NCBI GenBank assembly: GCA_947179155.2
Contig: OX359278.1
Location: forward strand, 23,918,744-23,982,743
Source of the DNA: Hedera helix
Lineage: Eukaryota; Streptophyta; Magnoliopsida; Apiales; Araliaceae
Length of the DNA: 64,000 nt
Reading direction: 5' to 3'
Below are positions 41,401 to 53,119 of this stretch, in pieces (position 1 is the first letter of the stretch; every line of letters starts with the position of its first letter). The notes under the pieces were generated by a model. It was not told the DNA's origin. It worked only from the letters and a program-made list of their open reading frames with translations, and did not search any database. The position numbers were made by a program, and so were the translations under genes.

Positions 41401-42419
41401 CCGAAGTAAGATGACTCTTAATCACCTATTTGTTTGCAAATTTTGAGGAAAGAACGAAACGAATAGCGAGTTTCCTCAAATGAAGACTTGTGTGCGTTGT
41501 ACGCATTGTTCTCGACGCGAGAGTGATAGGATTGGTCCTTTTGAGGCTAACCGATGTATAACGAAGTAATATGACTCTTAATCACCTATTTGTTTGCAAA
41601 TTTTGAGGAAAGAACGAAACGAATACCGAGTTTCCTCAAATGAAGACTTGTGTGCGTTGTACGCATTGGTTTCAATGCGAGAGTGATAGGATTGGTCCTT
41701 TTGAGGCTAACCGATGTATACCGAAGTAATATGACTCTTAATCACCTATTTGTTTGCAAATTTTGAGGAAAGAACGAAACGAATAGCGAGTTTACTCAAA
41801 TGAAGACTTGTGAGAGTTGTACGCATTGGTTTCAATGCGAGAGTGATAGGATTGGTCCTTTTGAGGCTAACCGATGTATACCGAAGTAATATGACTCTTA
41901 ATCACCTATTTGTTTGCAAATTTTGAGGAAAGAACGAAACGAATAGCGAGTTTCCTCAAATGAAGACTTGTGTGCGTTGTACGCATTGTTCTCGATGCGA
42001 GAGTGATAGGATTGGTCCTTTTGAGGCTAACCGATGTATAACGAAGTAATATGACTCTTAATCACCTATTTGTTTGCAAATTTTGAGGAAAGAACGAAAC
42101 AAATAGCGAGTTTCCTCAAATGAAGACTTGTGTGCGTTATACGCATTGGTTTCAATGCGAGAGTGATAGGATTGGTCCTTTTGAGGATAACCGATGTATA
42201 CCAAAGTAATATGACTCTTAATCACCTATTTGTTTGCAAATTTTGAGGAAAGAACGAAACGAATAGCGAGTTTCCTCAAATGAAGACTTGTGTGCGTTGT
42301 ACGCATTGGTTTCAATGCGAGAGTGATAGGATTGGTCCTTTTGTGGCTAACCGATGTATACCGAAGTAGTATGACTCTTAATCACCTATTTGTTTGCAAA
42401 TTTTGAGGAAAGAAGGAAA

Positions 42420-42424
42420 CGAAT
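42420..42424. repeat. Target-site duplication CGAAT, left copy
   Basis: CGAAT immediately precedes the TG start of the element and is repeated at 54590-54594 right after its CA end. In uninterrupted satellite the sequence reads GGAAACGAATAGCGAG once. A 5-bp duplication is what Ty3/gypsy and Ty1/copia integrases make. Confidence 0.95.
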
Positions 42425-43559
42425 TGTGACGACCCCAAATCTGGGTTCCTTGAACCTCGGATTCGGTTCAACACGAGTACAACATTTTCCTTATTGTTCA
42501 TGAATTACAACACTATTATAATTGGTAAATAACCATTTATTTACAATTTTACAACATCTCTTTCTATTCCAGAATCGAAATCTTTATACATTCCTAGTAT
42601 GTCTTAATATCATACATGATACGACATTCTATTACAATCAACTTATGTATTTAACACTCATATAACATACCAACTAAGTTTTATGATACACAATCATTTA
42701 CCTGTCCAATTCGGACTGATATCTATAATAGATATTTAGATCTTCAATGGAAGTAATATATTTTCCTGTTCCTTGTTCTTTATCGAGAACTTCAGGTAAC
42801 TAGCCTTATCTGAAATTGTTGGTTTAGGCAAGAGTGAGCACGACGGCTCAGCAAGTTCAACAGCTACACATAACACATTACATGCTTCACATAAAATTTA
42901 CAATTTATACTAGCATCATGTTTTTCATGCATTTCAGTTTATGACATACTGCTCATGCATATCATGCCTCGCATTTAATCTATGCTTCATGTCTAACCTC
43001 TATCATGACATATAGTTCAATGCAGAACAATTGTCTTAAATCAACTACCGCATATCAACAGTTCAAATCAACTTATTGCACAAAGGCACATTAAAATATC
43101 TTTGCACATAACCACGTATGAGCACATCTCAGTTTAATAACAAACTTATAATTCATGCACATAATACAACACGTTCTGAAAAACTTGCCTGGACTTGTAT
43201 AACCAGCTTACGTTAATCTTTCACGTTCCTTGCACCACCTACACGGTATGTGAGATCAACGGTACACAATATCAGTCAAAGTTTGACTCAATACTAAATC
43301 TTATTTTAAAGATATTTATTTCTTCTTATCATCCCCTTTATTTAATAAGGTTAATTTCATATTTTAGTCTCTCTTTGACTTGACTCAGTGTTTCATATTC
43401 AACACCATAAATCTTTTGTTCGAAACTATGCAATTCTGACATTTATTAATGTCACTGCATTAAAACTTGGACCCTATATTTATTTAGGTCGATCCACCAA
43501 TTAATCACTAATGGACCATACCCTTGGTTTAACTTAATCACATCATTTATCTCGATACC

Positions 43560-44700
43560 TATCATAATATTATCCACCTTGGATAATATTTTAAATTTTA
43601 CTATCAATTAGTAATAACTTATAATGTTATTTAATTGTTAAATAACACTTTAAATAATCATTACTATTATTAATTTATTTTTAATAATAGTTTACCTTAA
43701 TCATTATTATTAATCTTTTAATAATAATTTAATTGCTTGCTAATATTATTACCCTTTAATAATATTTTAATTGACTTCTCATTATTATCAATCATTTTAA
43801 TAATAATTTAATTGTTCATCAATATTATCAATCATTTAATAATATTTGAAATCCTCACGTATCGTTAGTAATTATTTAATAACGATTCAACCCTTAACTA
43901 TTATTACCCAATAGTTAATTACTTGTTAAACAATATTATTAATTCTTTAATAATATTCTAAATCTTTATTTATCATTATTATTTATTTAATAATGATTTA
44001 ACTCTTAACTATTATTATTTAATAGTTAATTAAATGCTAAATAATATTATTAATCCTTTAATAATATTTTAAATTAATTACATATCATTATTAATTATTG
44101 AATAATGATTTAATTCTTAACTATTATCATTTAATAGTTAGTCAATAATATTATCAATATATTTTAATTACTTAATAATTCTTCTTTCGATTAAGTAATA
44201 ATTTATTCCACTTAATTACCATTTAATTATTATTTAATATGAATTAAATAATAATTAATTAACTAATTATCCGAACTCATTATTTAATATTAATTAAATA
44301 ATAATTAATTAATTAATTAACCTTACTTATTATTTAATATTAATTAAATAATAAATAATTAGTTTATTAACCTTAATTATCCTTTAATTATTATTTAATA
44401 TTAATTAAATAATAATTAATTACTTAATTAACCTTACTTATTATTTAATATTAATTAAATAATAAATAATTAGCTTTCTAACTTTAATATTCTTTAATTA
44501 TTATTTAATATTAATTTAAATAATAATTAATTATTTATTTAACTTTACTTATTATTTAAGTGCAATTAAATAATAAATAACTAACTTATTCATCTTAACA
44601 TCCTTTAATTATTATTTAATATTCATTAAATCATAATTAATTAATTACATAACTTCATATATTATTTAATATTTATTAAATAATATTTAATTAGATTATT
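43560..44700. repeat. AT-rich hairpin train in the left (3') LTR
   Basis: The first half (43560-44160) is a row of short perfect inverted repeats: 43566-43590 (AATATTATCC/GGATAATATT), 43664-43690 (CTATTATTAA/TTAATAATAG), 43703-43728 (11-bp stem), 43742-43766 (AATATTATTA/TAATAATATT), 43861-43886 (ATCGTTA/TAACGAT), 43894-43918 (TTAACTATT/AATAGTTAA), 43932-43957 (11 bp), 43972-43997 (ATCATTATTA/TAATAATGAT) and 44005-44029. The second half (44230-44700) holds about nine copies, 50-60 bp apart, of TTATTTAAT-ATTA-ATTAAATAA or close variants, e.g. 44280-44301. Stems change between neighbours but remain self-complementary. Confidence 0.88.
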
Positions 44701-44970
44701 AGCCTATTTATACACTAATAAATAGCTAATATATAGTGAATCACTCCAATAATTTCAAATTTTACTTTATAACACTTAACTAGCATGCCAATAGGTCAAA
44801 TATTATTTTTCTGAAATTAAAAATAATTTTCCCATAATTATTAGCAATTTAGTAAGCTTTAATCCACCATTAATTCTAATAAATACCAAATTACAAAAAA
44901 ATTCGGATTTTAAATTTTGATAATTTTCTTTATAAAATTATAAGCATTTTCTCTTTTGGAACCAACCCAA

Positions 44971-45045
44971 GAACCGGCCTAAAAATGTCCGAACCGGCCC
45001 TACCTAGAAATCATGAAAAACCGAAAAAAACCGAACCGGCCGGTT
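44971..45045. promoter_or_regulatory. GAACCGGCC triplet with 12-bp palindrome in the left LTR
   Basis: This GC-rich island lies within otherwise AT-rich DNA. GAACCGGCC occurs three times (44971-44979, 44991-44999, 45033-45041), and the last is part of the perfect palindrome AACCGGCCGGTT at 45034-45045. Clustered identical motifs in an LTR are suggestive of transcription-factor sites, but I recognise no specific factor and no TATA box can be placed with confidence. The same motifs sit at +7180 in the other LTR. Confidence 0.4.
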
Positions 45046-45939
45046 TTTTTAAAAAAATAGGCAAATTACTTTTATGCTTTTTCAGACTTGGGGTCTTCGA
45101 CGGGAACTTGAATAAAATGAAATCCACAAGTCCGATTGAGGCCTATTTGGTATCGATGGATTCGTAACTTCCCGAACTACATTTTTCTGTTATCAAACAT
45201 CAAATTTGGATTTGTTTTTGTCACAGAAATTGGCTCTAAACCGGACTATTGTGCACAGCCCTAAAACAGTGGGTGTGTTTTGGTTGAAAAATCATAACTT
45301 GCTCATTTTAAATCGGATCGAAGTGATTCCACTTGGAGGATCTTCATATCCCACACATCTAACACCAGAAATTTACGGATCATGAATCCGACTTACGGAT
45401 CATGCCCAGAAATTTCGGGAGTGGCTGCCATGATTTTGGTTACTTGGTTTTCGTCGGTAAAAACTTATTTGATGATTTTGATGAAATCTTTCCACATAAA
45501 TACACCCAAAAATTCATATTAAACCCATGTAACCCTAGATATATCAATCTAGCATGTTTCTACCTTTTTAGATTTTGAAAATTAGTTTTCTACCAAAGAA
45601 ATTACATAGTACCCAAAGAACAATACCAAGCTAGAATGTTTTATACCTTTTGTTGATTATCCTCTTTGTTAGAACTTTGAAAAGACTTGGATGATCAATC
45701 TTCTTACATAGATAGATTCCTCTTGATGAGACCTCCATCTTTAAACCTTGCTTCTTCTTCATCCAATCATCCAAGCATCAAGAATCTTGTTTCTCTTCCA
45801 TGGCTTCTCTCTTTTCTCTCTAGCTCTCCTCTCTTCTACTTGGAGAAATGAAGAAGAAAAGAAACAAATGAAATGATCTAAGTCTCCTTCACTCTCACTC
45901 TCTCTATCTATTGTAGAGACTTAACCCAATGTGGTTTAA

Positions 45940-47060
45940 TTTTGCTAGCAACTAACCTTAGGTTAGTTCTTATCTCATTTAACATTAGCTTTGACCACAC
46001 CTTTTCCCATCACTTAACCAACATATGGTTAAATCTCTACATTATACATATATATTATATATCTATACACTTTGACTAACATTACTTGCAACCATCAAAA
46101 CTTGGCTTGATTTAAGGGAATGGACTTGGTTGATTGACTAAAATGTGACATCTATCAAGCTTGAGTCTAGGCTTCCTTTTGAGTGTAAATAAAGCAACAA
46201 GCAAGCAAAATCTACACTCTTTTCACCAAGTGGGCCCCGAAATTCGGGATTTGCTCTAATATTACACCAATTTGGCTTTATTTTTATATCCTATATCATT
46301 ATATAAGTATCCATATATATATACACCAATGTATATATATTGACCACAACTTTGACTATCATTTGGCTCCACATTGGATCAATTTAATATTTCTATTGGG
46401 CTCGTCAATTAAATTTGTTTGGGCTCAATTTAATTACTACATTGGGCTAATATTAAATACCCTATGTTACATTTAATTAAACAAGCATTGGGCTTGGTTA
46501 ATTATTACATAAATCCATGTTCAAATTAAATTATATGGACTACTAGGTTAAATTAATTTGACCTAGTTTAATACCTCAATTGGACTTATAATATAATCCA
46601 ATTAGATTTGCTATAATTAATTCTACCACATTGGGTTACTTAATTAACCCATCCACGGTTAATTCTTAACCCCACATTTATTTATCTAGCAATTAACCAA
46701 TGATTGGTTAATGTTATCTCTCTTGTCAACCAACTAGGGTTATTCAATTAACTAGACACTAGTTAATTCTCTACACTCAATCAATACTTGAAATGCTTCT
46801 CCCAACCATTGACCATCATTTGACTTTTAATGGTTTGGGCTACATAACTTACTTTTTATTGGCTCTCTTATTTAATTACCCATTTCATGCAAATATCTCC
46901 ATATTGGGCTTACATCTATAACAACTTATTAATTAAGTAAATTACTTAATTAATTAACTTCTTAATATTGTCCTTCAAGGCAATATTTCACTTCCCTACT
47001 TGTTACTCATAACCTTAATTCATAACTTATATAATTAATTCAATTAATTATATTATATGA
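45940..47060. repeat. Second hairpin-rich zone of the left LTR
   Basis: Perfect stem-loops continue in less AT-extreme sequence: 45950-45968 (AACTAACC/GGTTAGTT, loop TTA), 46315-46340 (ATATATATAC/GTATATATAT, 6-nt loop), 46692-46712 (ATTAACCAAT/ATTGGTTAAT, 1-nt loop), 46746-46768 (AATTAACTAG/CTAGTTAATT, loop ACA), 46929-46953 (TTAATTAAGTAA/TTACTTAATTAA) and 47029-47053 (ATATAATTAATT/AATTAATTATAT). Phrases containing TTGGGCT also recur from 46375 to 46505. No coding sequence is seen. Confidence 0.85.
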
Positions 47061-47409
47061 CTTTTCTTTTTAATCCATACTAAAACTAATTAATTTATTA
47101 GTTTTATTAAGTATTTAATTTACTTCACACATCATCTTGTTTGACTAACAAACTCAACTATAGGTGTATATATATAAATATTAATATATTCACCTTCACT
47201 TCTCAATTGAATTTCTTTCTTAAATAAATTATCTACATGCATCATTAAAATATTCTCACATTTAATTTCTAACAAATAATTTACGTTAAAAAAAAATATT
47301 TACCCATTTTCTACACATCTTCCTTCTCACCTTCTAGGTTTAAACCTTAACCTTTAATAAAATCAATTAAGATATTATTTAAAATCTTGGAAATATCTGG
47401 GATATTACA

Positions 47410-47422
47410 TTCACCCCTTCTT
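47410..47422 (-). promoter_or_regulatory. Polypurine tract of the retrotransposon
   Basis: On the minus strand this reads AAGAAGGGGTGAA and directly abuts the 3' LTR start TGTAATATCCC. A purine-rich run at this place primes plus-strand DNA synthesis. It is interrupted by one T, so the functional core is probably AAGAAGGGG. Confidence 0.8.
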
Positions 47423-48837
47423 ATAAGAATTTCGTCCCCGAAATTTCATTATACTCATTTCTACCAGTTTTTCATCACTGAGAATATCTCTTTACTCATC
47501 GAATTCTATGACCACCCTTTTCTAGGAAGTTCATACTTTTCACAATTCCAGAACAATGAAATATCTTGCAGAAGAATAAATTGAAAATCAATATCTTACA
47601 AAAGAATAAATTGAAAATCAAAATATTCATTAAAACTTTCATACTATTCTGAGGAGTCATAAAGACTATGAACATACTGCGAGAATGTTTATCAATCACA
47701 ATGACTGAAAACATACCACAATGGTTTCGTACGCTAGGTGATCAGCCTATCGTACTCTAGCGCTGTGCACAACGACTTCTGTTGGGGTCGAACTCTTTGG
47801 ATTTACCAACCCATATCAGCATGCCACCACTGTTGGGCGCCCCCTCGCGGGTTCTTTATTCATGGCTCTGACATATCCCCCATTATGGGGTTGTTCACCT
47901 CAGACTTACTACAAAATTCCGCTCCAGCATACGTTGGATTGGAAAATAAAACTTGAGTCATTTCTGACCAAAAGTGTCCAGTCAAAATAAATGACATAGA
48001 CTCACATCATTAGACTGTTCATATATTACGAACTGAAAATCATTTCAGATTAAAACAACTGAAATACATTTTTAGGACTTCATGATACCGCACCGTTGCA
48101 ACAGCGCGTTGAGGATTCCGTCTTTTTCATCTCTGCACCATGGCTTTAATGGCGTGTGATGATTTTATAAATACATTTTGATATTTTTAAATCAATTTGT
48201 CTAGCCGAAACAATTAGCATAGACTCTTCTTTACACGTTTCAAAATACTGAAAATCATTTTGACTTTGTCATATTACATCGTACCATAGTGGGCTTAAAA
48301 ATACATCCAACACTAGGTTACTCTGCATTGATGACTCCATCGTTTATCATCTCTGCACTAAATGCATTAATGATTATGAAAACACACTTTGACATTTTCA
48401 AAAGCACAAAAGTGCGAATTTAGCACGATTTTAAGAATTTCAAAGTCTAGCATAGCTAGAAGATTTGGAATATCCTAAAACCTCAAAACACCTCAAATTT
48501 TTCCTCCACATTCTTTTCCAGCTTAATAACTATATCTAGTATAGCCTTAACCTGACTACTTAACTCTATCCATACTCACTGTTCATCAAACTCACCACGT
48601 ATTTGGGTTCAGGAACTTACCACAATCATATGGTTTGAGGAACTTGTCCTAGTCAGGCCAAAGTCGCCCATTCGCTGAGGGGTTCCACCACATAACTATG
48701 AGTCACGAACTTTCCATGCGTGTCGGTTCTCAGAACACGAACTTAACTTAACATCCTCTACCTATTCATTATACATGAGAAAAGAATCACCTTTTCAACA
48801 TTCATATAACAAATAGCGCGACACCAGATTTCAATCG

Positions 48838-49210
48838 ATTATCACTATAGGAAGCTAAGTGGTCGTCAAACCAAACACAATCTCCCGCCCATACAAGAAA
48901 TTGGTCAACTCGGCCACTAATCAATATAGAAAGTTAAGCGGTCGTTAAACCAAGAACAAATACATCAGTTTCCCAACTCTTCAACACTGTAAGGAACACC
49001 TGCCATCAGTGCATACGTTTATTCTACGATACACACTGATCGTGCCAAGTTTCGCAGCAGCATCTCCCAAATTGGTTCGCTGACATATCATAGCCCCCGC
49101 CCATACAAGGGTTCGTTCAACTCAACCACTATATTAATATAGGAAGCTAAGCGGTTCTAAAACCAAGCACAAATCCATACAAGGAATCGTACAGCTCAAC
49201 CACTAATATG
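48838..49210. repeat. Degenerate sub-repeats in the internal domain
   Basis: About four imperfect copies share the phrases CCATACAAG, then GTCAACTCGGCCACTAAT or GTTCAACTCAACCACTA, then ATATAGGAAGCTAAGCGGT and AAACCAAGCACAA. Copies lie near 48847-48905, 48905-48960, 49101-49170 and 49174-49210, with the 48970-49090 segment intervening. They lie just 3' of the primer site in the element's transcript, where leader signals are expected; no function can be assigned. Confidence 0.6.
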
Positions 49211-49589
49211 AGTCCTCAATTAAAAACCCCCAAACCTCTAATTTTTCTTAACTGAATACGAATTCTATCCATTCATATTTTAGCACATTTGTCTCATTAC
49301 GAGTTCATCTCTCTAGATCATTTCATGACCTTATTAGCATTTTCTTTATGCTTCTCAAAATCTTATCATAAAATATTTTTCTATCATTTCTTCAAATTAG
49401 GTACAACGTGACCTTTTTCATTTCTCTTATAGCTTCTCAAATCCATCTTTGGATAATCTTCTATATATGAATTTTTCAAATTCACCTTTTATTACTTAAA
49501 CTCTTCCGGAGTTTATTCATTTATCATTTTATTTATCTTCTACACGGTTATAGCCTAAGGTACTCTTACCTAAGGTTTATAACCTATCA

Positions 49590-49601
49590 GCTCTGATACC
49601 A
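49590..49601 (-). promoter_or_regulatory. Primer-binding site for initiator tRNA-Met
   Basis: The plus strand reads GCTCTGATACCA, so the element strand is TGGTATCAGAGC, complementary over 12 nt to the 3' end of plant initiator tRNA-Met. It lies 3 bp (ACT on the plus strand) from the LTR at 49605. It fixes the element's orientation as minus and identifies 49605-54589 as the 5' LTR. Confidence 0.95.
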
Positions 49602-50739
49602 ACTTGTGACGACCCCAAATCCGGGTTCCTTGAACCTCGGATTCGGTTCAACACGAGTACAACATTTTCCTTATTGTTCATGAATTACAACACTATTATA
49701 ATTGGTAAATAACCATTTATTTACAATTTTACAACATCTCTTTCTATTCCAGAATCGAAATCTTTATACATTCCTAGTATGTCTTAATATCATACATGAT
49801 ACGACATTCTATTACAATCAACTTATGTATTTAACACTCATATAACATACCAACTAAGTTTTATGATACACAATCATTTACCTGTCCAATTCGGACTGAT
49901 ATCTACAATAGATATTTAGATCTTCAATGGAAGTAATATATTTTCCTGTTCCTTGTTCTTTATCGAGAACTTCAGGTAACTAGCCTTATCTGAAATTGTT
50001 GGTTTAGGCAAGAGTGAGCACGACGGCTCAGCAAGTTCAACAGCTACACATAACACATTACATGCTTCACATAAAATTTACAATTTATACTAGCATCATG
50101 TTTTTCATGCATTTCAGTTTATGACATACTGCTCATGCATATCATGCCTCGCATTTAATCTATGCTTCATGTCTAACCTCTATCATGACATATAGTTCAA
50201 TGCAGAACAATTGTCTTAAATCAACTACCGCATATCAACAGTTCAAATCAACTTATTGCACAAAGGCACATTAAAATATCTTTGCACATAACCACGTATG
50301 AGCACATCTCAGTTTAATAACAAACTTATAATTCATGCACATAATACAACACGTTCTGAAAAACTTGCCTGGACTTGTATAACCAGCTTACGTTAATCTT
50401 TCACGTTCCTTGCACCACCTACACGGTATGTGAGATCAACGGTACACAATATCAGTCAAAGTTTGACTCAATACTAAATCTTATTTTAAAGATATTTATT
50501 TCTTCTTATCATCCCCTTTATTTAATAAGGTTAATTTCATATTTTAGTCTCTCTTTGACTTGACTCAGTGTTTCATATTCAACACCATAAATCTTTTGTT
50601 CGAAACTATGCAATTCTGACATTTATTAATGTCACTGCATTAAAACTTGGACCCTATATTTATTTAGGTCGATCCACCAATTAATCACTAATGGACCATA
50701 CCCTTGGTTTAACTTAATCACATCATTTATCTCGATACC

Positions 50740-51880
50740 TATCATAATATTATCCACCTTGGATAATATTTTAAATTTTACTATCAATTAGTAATAACTT
50801 ATAATGTTATTTAATTGTTAAATAACACTTTAAATAATCATTACTATTATTAATTTATTTTTAATAATAGTTTACCTTAATCATTATTATTAATCTTTTA
50901 ATAATAATTTAATTGCTTGCTAATATTATTACCCTTTAATAATATTTTAATTGACTTCTCATTATTATCAATCATTTTAATAATAATTTAATTGTTCATC
51001 AATATTATCAATCATTTAATAATATTTGAAATCCTCACGTATCGTTAGTAATTATTTAATAACGATTCAACCCTTAACTATTATTACCCAATAGTTAATT
51101 ACTTGTTAAACAATATTATTAATTCTTTAATAATATTCTAAATCTTTATTTATCATTATTATTTATTTAATAATGATTTAACTCTTAACTATTATTATTT
51201 AATAGTTAATTAAATGCTAAATAATATTATTAATCCTTTAATAATATTTTAAATTAATTACATATCATTATTAATTATTGAATAATGATTTAATTCTTAA
51301 CTATTATCATTTAATAGTTAGTCAATAATATTATCAATATATTTTAATTACTTAATAATTCTTCTTTCGATTAAGTAATAATTTATTCCACTTAATTACC
51401 ATTTAATTATTATTTAATATGAATTAAATAATAATTAATTAACTAATTATCCGAACTCATTATTTAATATTAATTAAATAATAATTAATTAATTAATTAA
51501 CCTTACTTATTATTTAATATTAATTAAATAATAAATAATTAGTTTATTAACCTTAATTATCCTTTAATTATTATTTAATATTAATTAAATAATAATTAAT
51601 TACTTAATTAACCTTACTTATTATTTAATATTAATTAAATAATAAATAATTAGCTTTCTAACTTTAATATTCTTTAATTATTATTTAATATTAATTTAAA
51701 TAATAATTAATTATTTATTTAACTTTACTTATTATTTAAGTGCAATTAAATAATAAATAACTAACTTATTCATCTTAACATCCTTTAATTATTATTTAAT
51801 ATTCATTAAATCATAATTAATTAATTACATAACTTCATATATTATTTAATATTTATTAAATAATATTTAATTAGATTATT
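50740..51880. repeat. AT-rich hairpin train in the right (5') LTR
   Basis: This is the counterpart of 43560-44700 at +7180, with the same perfect stems (for example 50746-50770 and 50844-50870). I saw no difference between the two LTRs within this 1.1-kb stretch. Confidence 0.87.
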
Positions 51881-53119
51881 AGCCTATTTATACACTAATA
51901 AATAGCTAATATATAGTGAATCACTCCAATAATTTCAAATTTTACTTTATAACACTTAACTAGCATGCCAATAGGTCAAATATTATTTTTCTGAAATTAA
52001 AAATAATTTTCCCATAATTATTAGCAATTTAGTAAGCTTTAATCCACCATTAATTCTAATAAATACCAAATTACAAAAAAATTCGGATTTTAAATTTTGA
52101 TAATTTGCTTTATAAAATTATAAGCATTTTCTCTTTTGGAACCAACCCAAGAACCGGCCTAAAAATGTCCGAACCGGCCCTACCTAGAAATCATGAAAAA
52201 CCGAAAAAAACCGAACCGGCCGGTTTTTTTAAAAAAATAGGCAGATTACTTTTATGCTTTTTCAGACTTGGGGTCTTCGACGGGAACTTGAATAAAATGA
52301 AATCCACAAGTCCGATTGAGGCCTATTTGGTATCGATGGATTCGTAACTTCCCGAACTACATTTTTCTGTTATCAAACATCAAATTTGGATTTGTTTTGG
52401 TCACAGAAATTGGCTCTAAACCGGACTGTTGTGCACAGCCCTAAAACAGTGGGTGTGTTTTGGTTGAAAAATCATAACTTGCTCATTTTAAATCGGATCG
52501 AAGTGATTCCACTTGGAGGATCTTCATATCCCACACATCTAACACCAGAAATTTACGGATCATGAATCCGACTTACGGATCATGCCCAGAAATTTCGGGA
52601 GTGGCTGCCATGATTTTGGTTACTTGGTTTTCGTCGGTAAAAACTTATTTGATGATTTTGATGAAATCTTTCCACATAAATACACCCAAAAATTCATATT
52701 AAACCCATGTAACCCTAGATATATCAATCTAGCATGTTTCTACCTTTTTAGATTTTGAAAATTAGTTTTCTACCAAAGAAATTACATAGTACCCAAAGAA
52801 CAATACCAAGCTAGAATGTTTTATACCTTTTGTTGATTATCCTCTTTGTTAGAACTTTGAAAAGACTTGGATGATCAATCTTCTTACATAGATAGATTCC
52901 TCTTGATGAGACCTCCATCTTTAAACCTTGCTTCTTCTTCATCCAATCATCCAAGCATCAAGAATCTTGTTTCTCTTCCATGGCTTCTCTCTTTTCTCTC
53001 GAGCTCTCCTCTCTTCTACTTGGAGAAATGAAGAAGAAAAGAAACAAATGAAATGATCTAAGTCTCCTTCACTCTCACTCTCTCTATCTATTGTAGAGAC
53101 TTAACCCAATGTGGTTTAA

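Larger units (their letters stand above)
35002..42424 (-). repeat. 160-bp satellite array, reverse arm before the retrotransposon
   Basis: This is the same 160-bp satellite as 1-34801 but on the other strand, with about 46 monomers. Register was followed using the CCGATGTATA junction (35021, 35180, 35340 and so on); length changes are -1 near 35107, -1 near 36357, -28 at 36861 and +1 near 37117, after which 32 monomers fit exactly. Its variant set differs from the forward arm: GGCAAACCGG, GAAGGAAACGAAT, TTTTAAAATTTAGAGG, GAATACCGAG and TGAGAGTTGT are common or present here and rare or unseen in 1-34801. No gene or unique sequence is present. Confidence 0.97.
42425..47409 (-). repeat. 3' LTR (4,985 bp) of the retrotransposon
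   Basis: It begins on the plus strand with TGTGACGACCCC and ends with GGATATTACA. It is the same length as the other LTR (offset 7180). I count 11 single-base differences (left/right): 42442 T/C, 42726 T/C, 44927 T/G, 45064 A/G, 45219 T/G, 45248 A/G, 45821 T/G, 46693 T/C, 47056 T/C, 47284 C/T, 47298 A/G. I found no indels. Small frames here (for example 43195-43383 and 44985-45167) have no recognisable domain and are not called as genes. The composition is very AT-rich in 43560-44900 and it is packed with short hairpins. Confidence 0.95.
47410..49604 (-). other. Non-coding internal domain of the retrotransposon (2,195 bp)
   Basis: This is the region between the LTRs. Both strands are broken into short frames (about 72 residues at most: 47496-47714 on the minus strand and 47738-47956 on the plus strand) with no retroviral motif such as a zinc knuckle, DTG, YxDD or integrase signature. 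It is less AT-rich than the LTRs. It contains degenerate internal repeats: a roughly 30-bp direct repeat around 47567-47620 (AGAATAAATTGAAAATCAA), a degenerate pair beginning CATCTCTGCAC near 48129 and 48349, and the 48838-49210 repeats. It presumably carries the packaging and dimerisation signals needed for trans-mobilisation; that is inference. Confidence 0.85.

Noticed and set aside
42425..42450. Two separate insertions or solo LTRs at 42425 and 49605
   Set aside because: A single CGAAT duplication at the outer ends, a single primer site and a single polypurine tract between the copies show one intact element.
43195..43383. 62-residue frame in the LTR, repeated at 50375-50563
   Set aside because: Conserved only because the LTRs are young identical copies; no domain, and it lies in the LTR on the strand opposite to the element transcript.
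44985..45167. 60-residue frame beginning MSEPALPRN, extended at 52105-52347
   Set aside because: Antisense to the element, no recognisable domain, and its start in the second LTR depends on a single substitution (44927 T / 52107 G) giving a TTG.
45531..45542. Telomere-like AACCCTAG
   Set aside because: A single isolated unit with no tandem copies.
47496..47956. 72-residue frames in the internal domain on both strands
   Set aside because: Short, low-complexity (one has a duplicated ILIFNLFFCKI stretch from a DNA direct repeat) and without retrotransposon protein motifs.
49590..49601. Possible tRNA gene end (GCTCTGATACCA)
   Set aside because: Only the last 12 nt of the tRNA match and no cloverleaf precedes them. 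The position 3 bp from the LTR identifies a primer-binding site.
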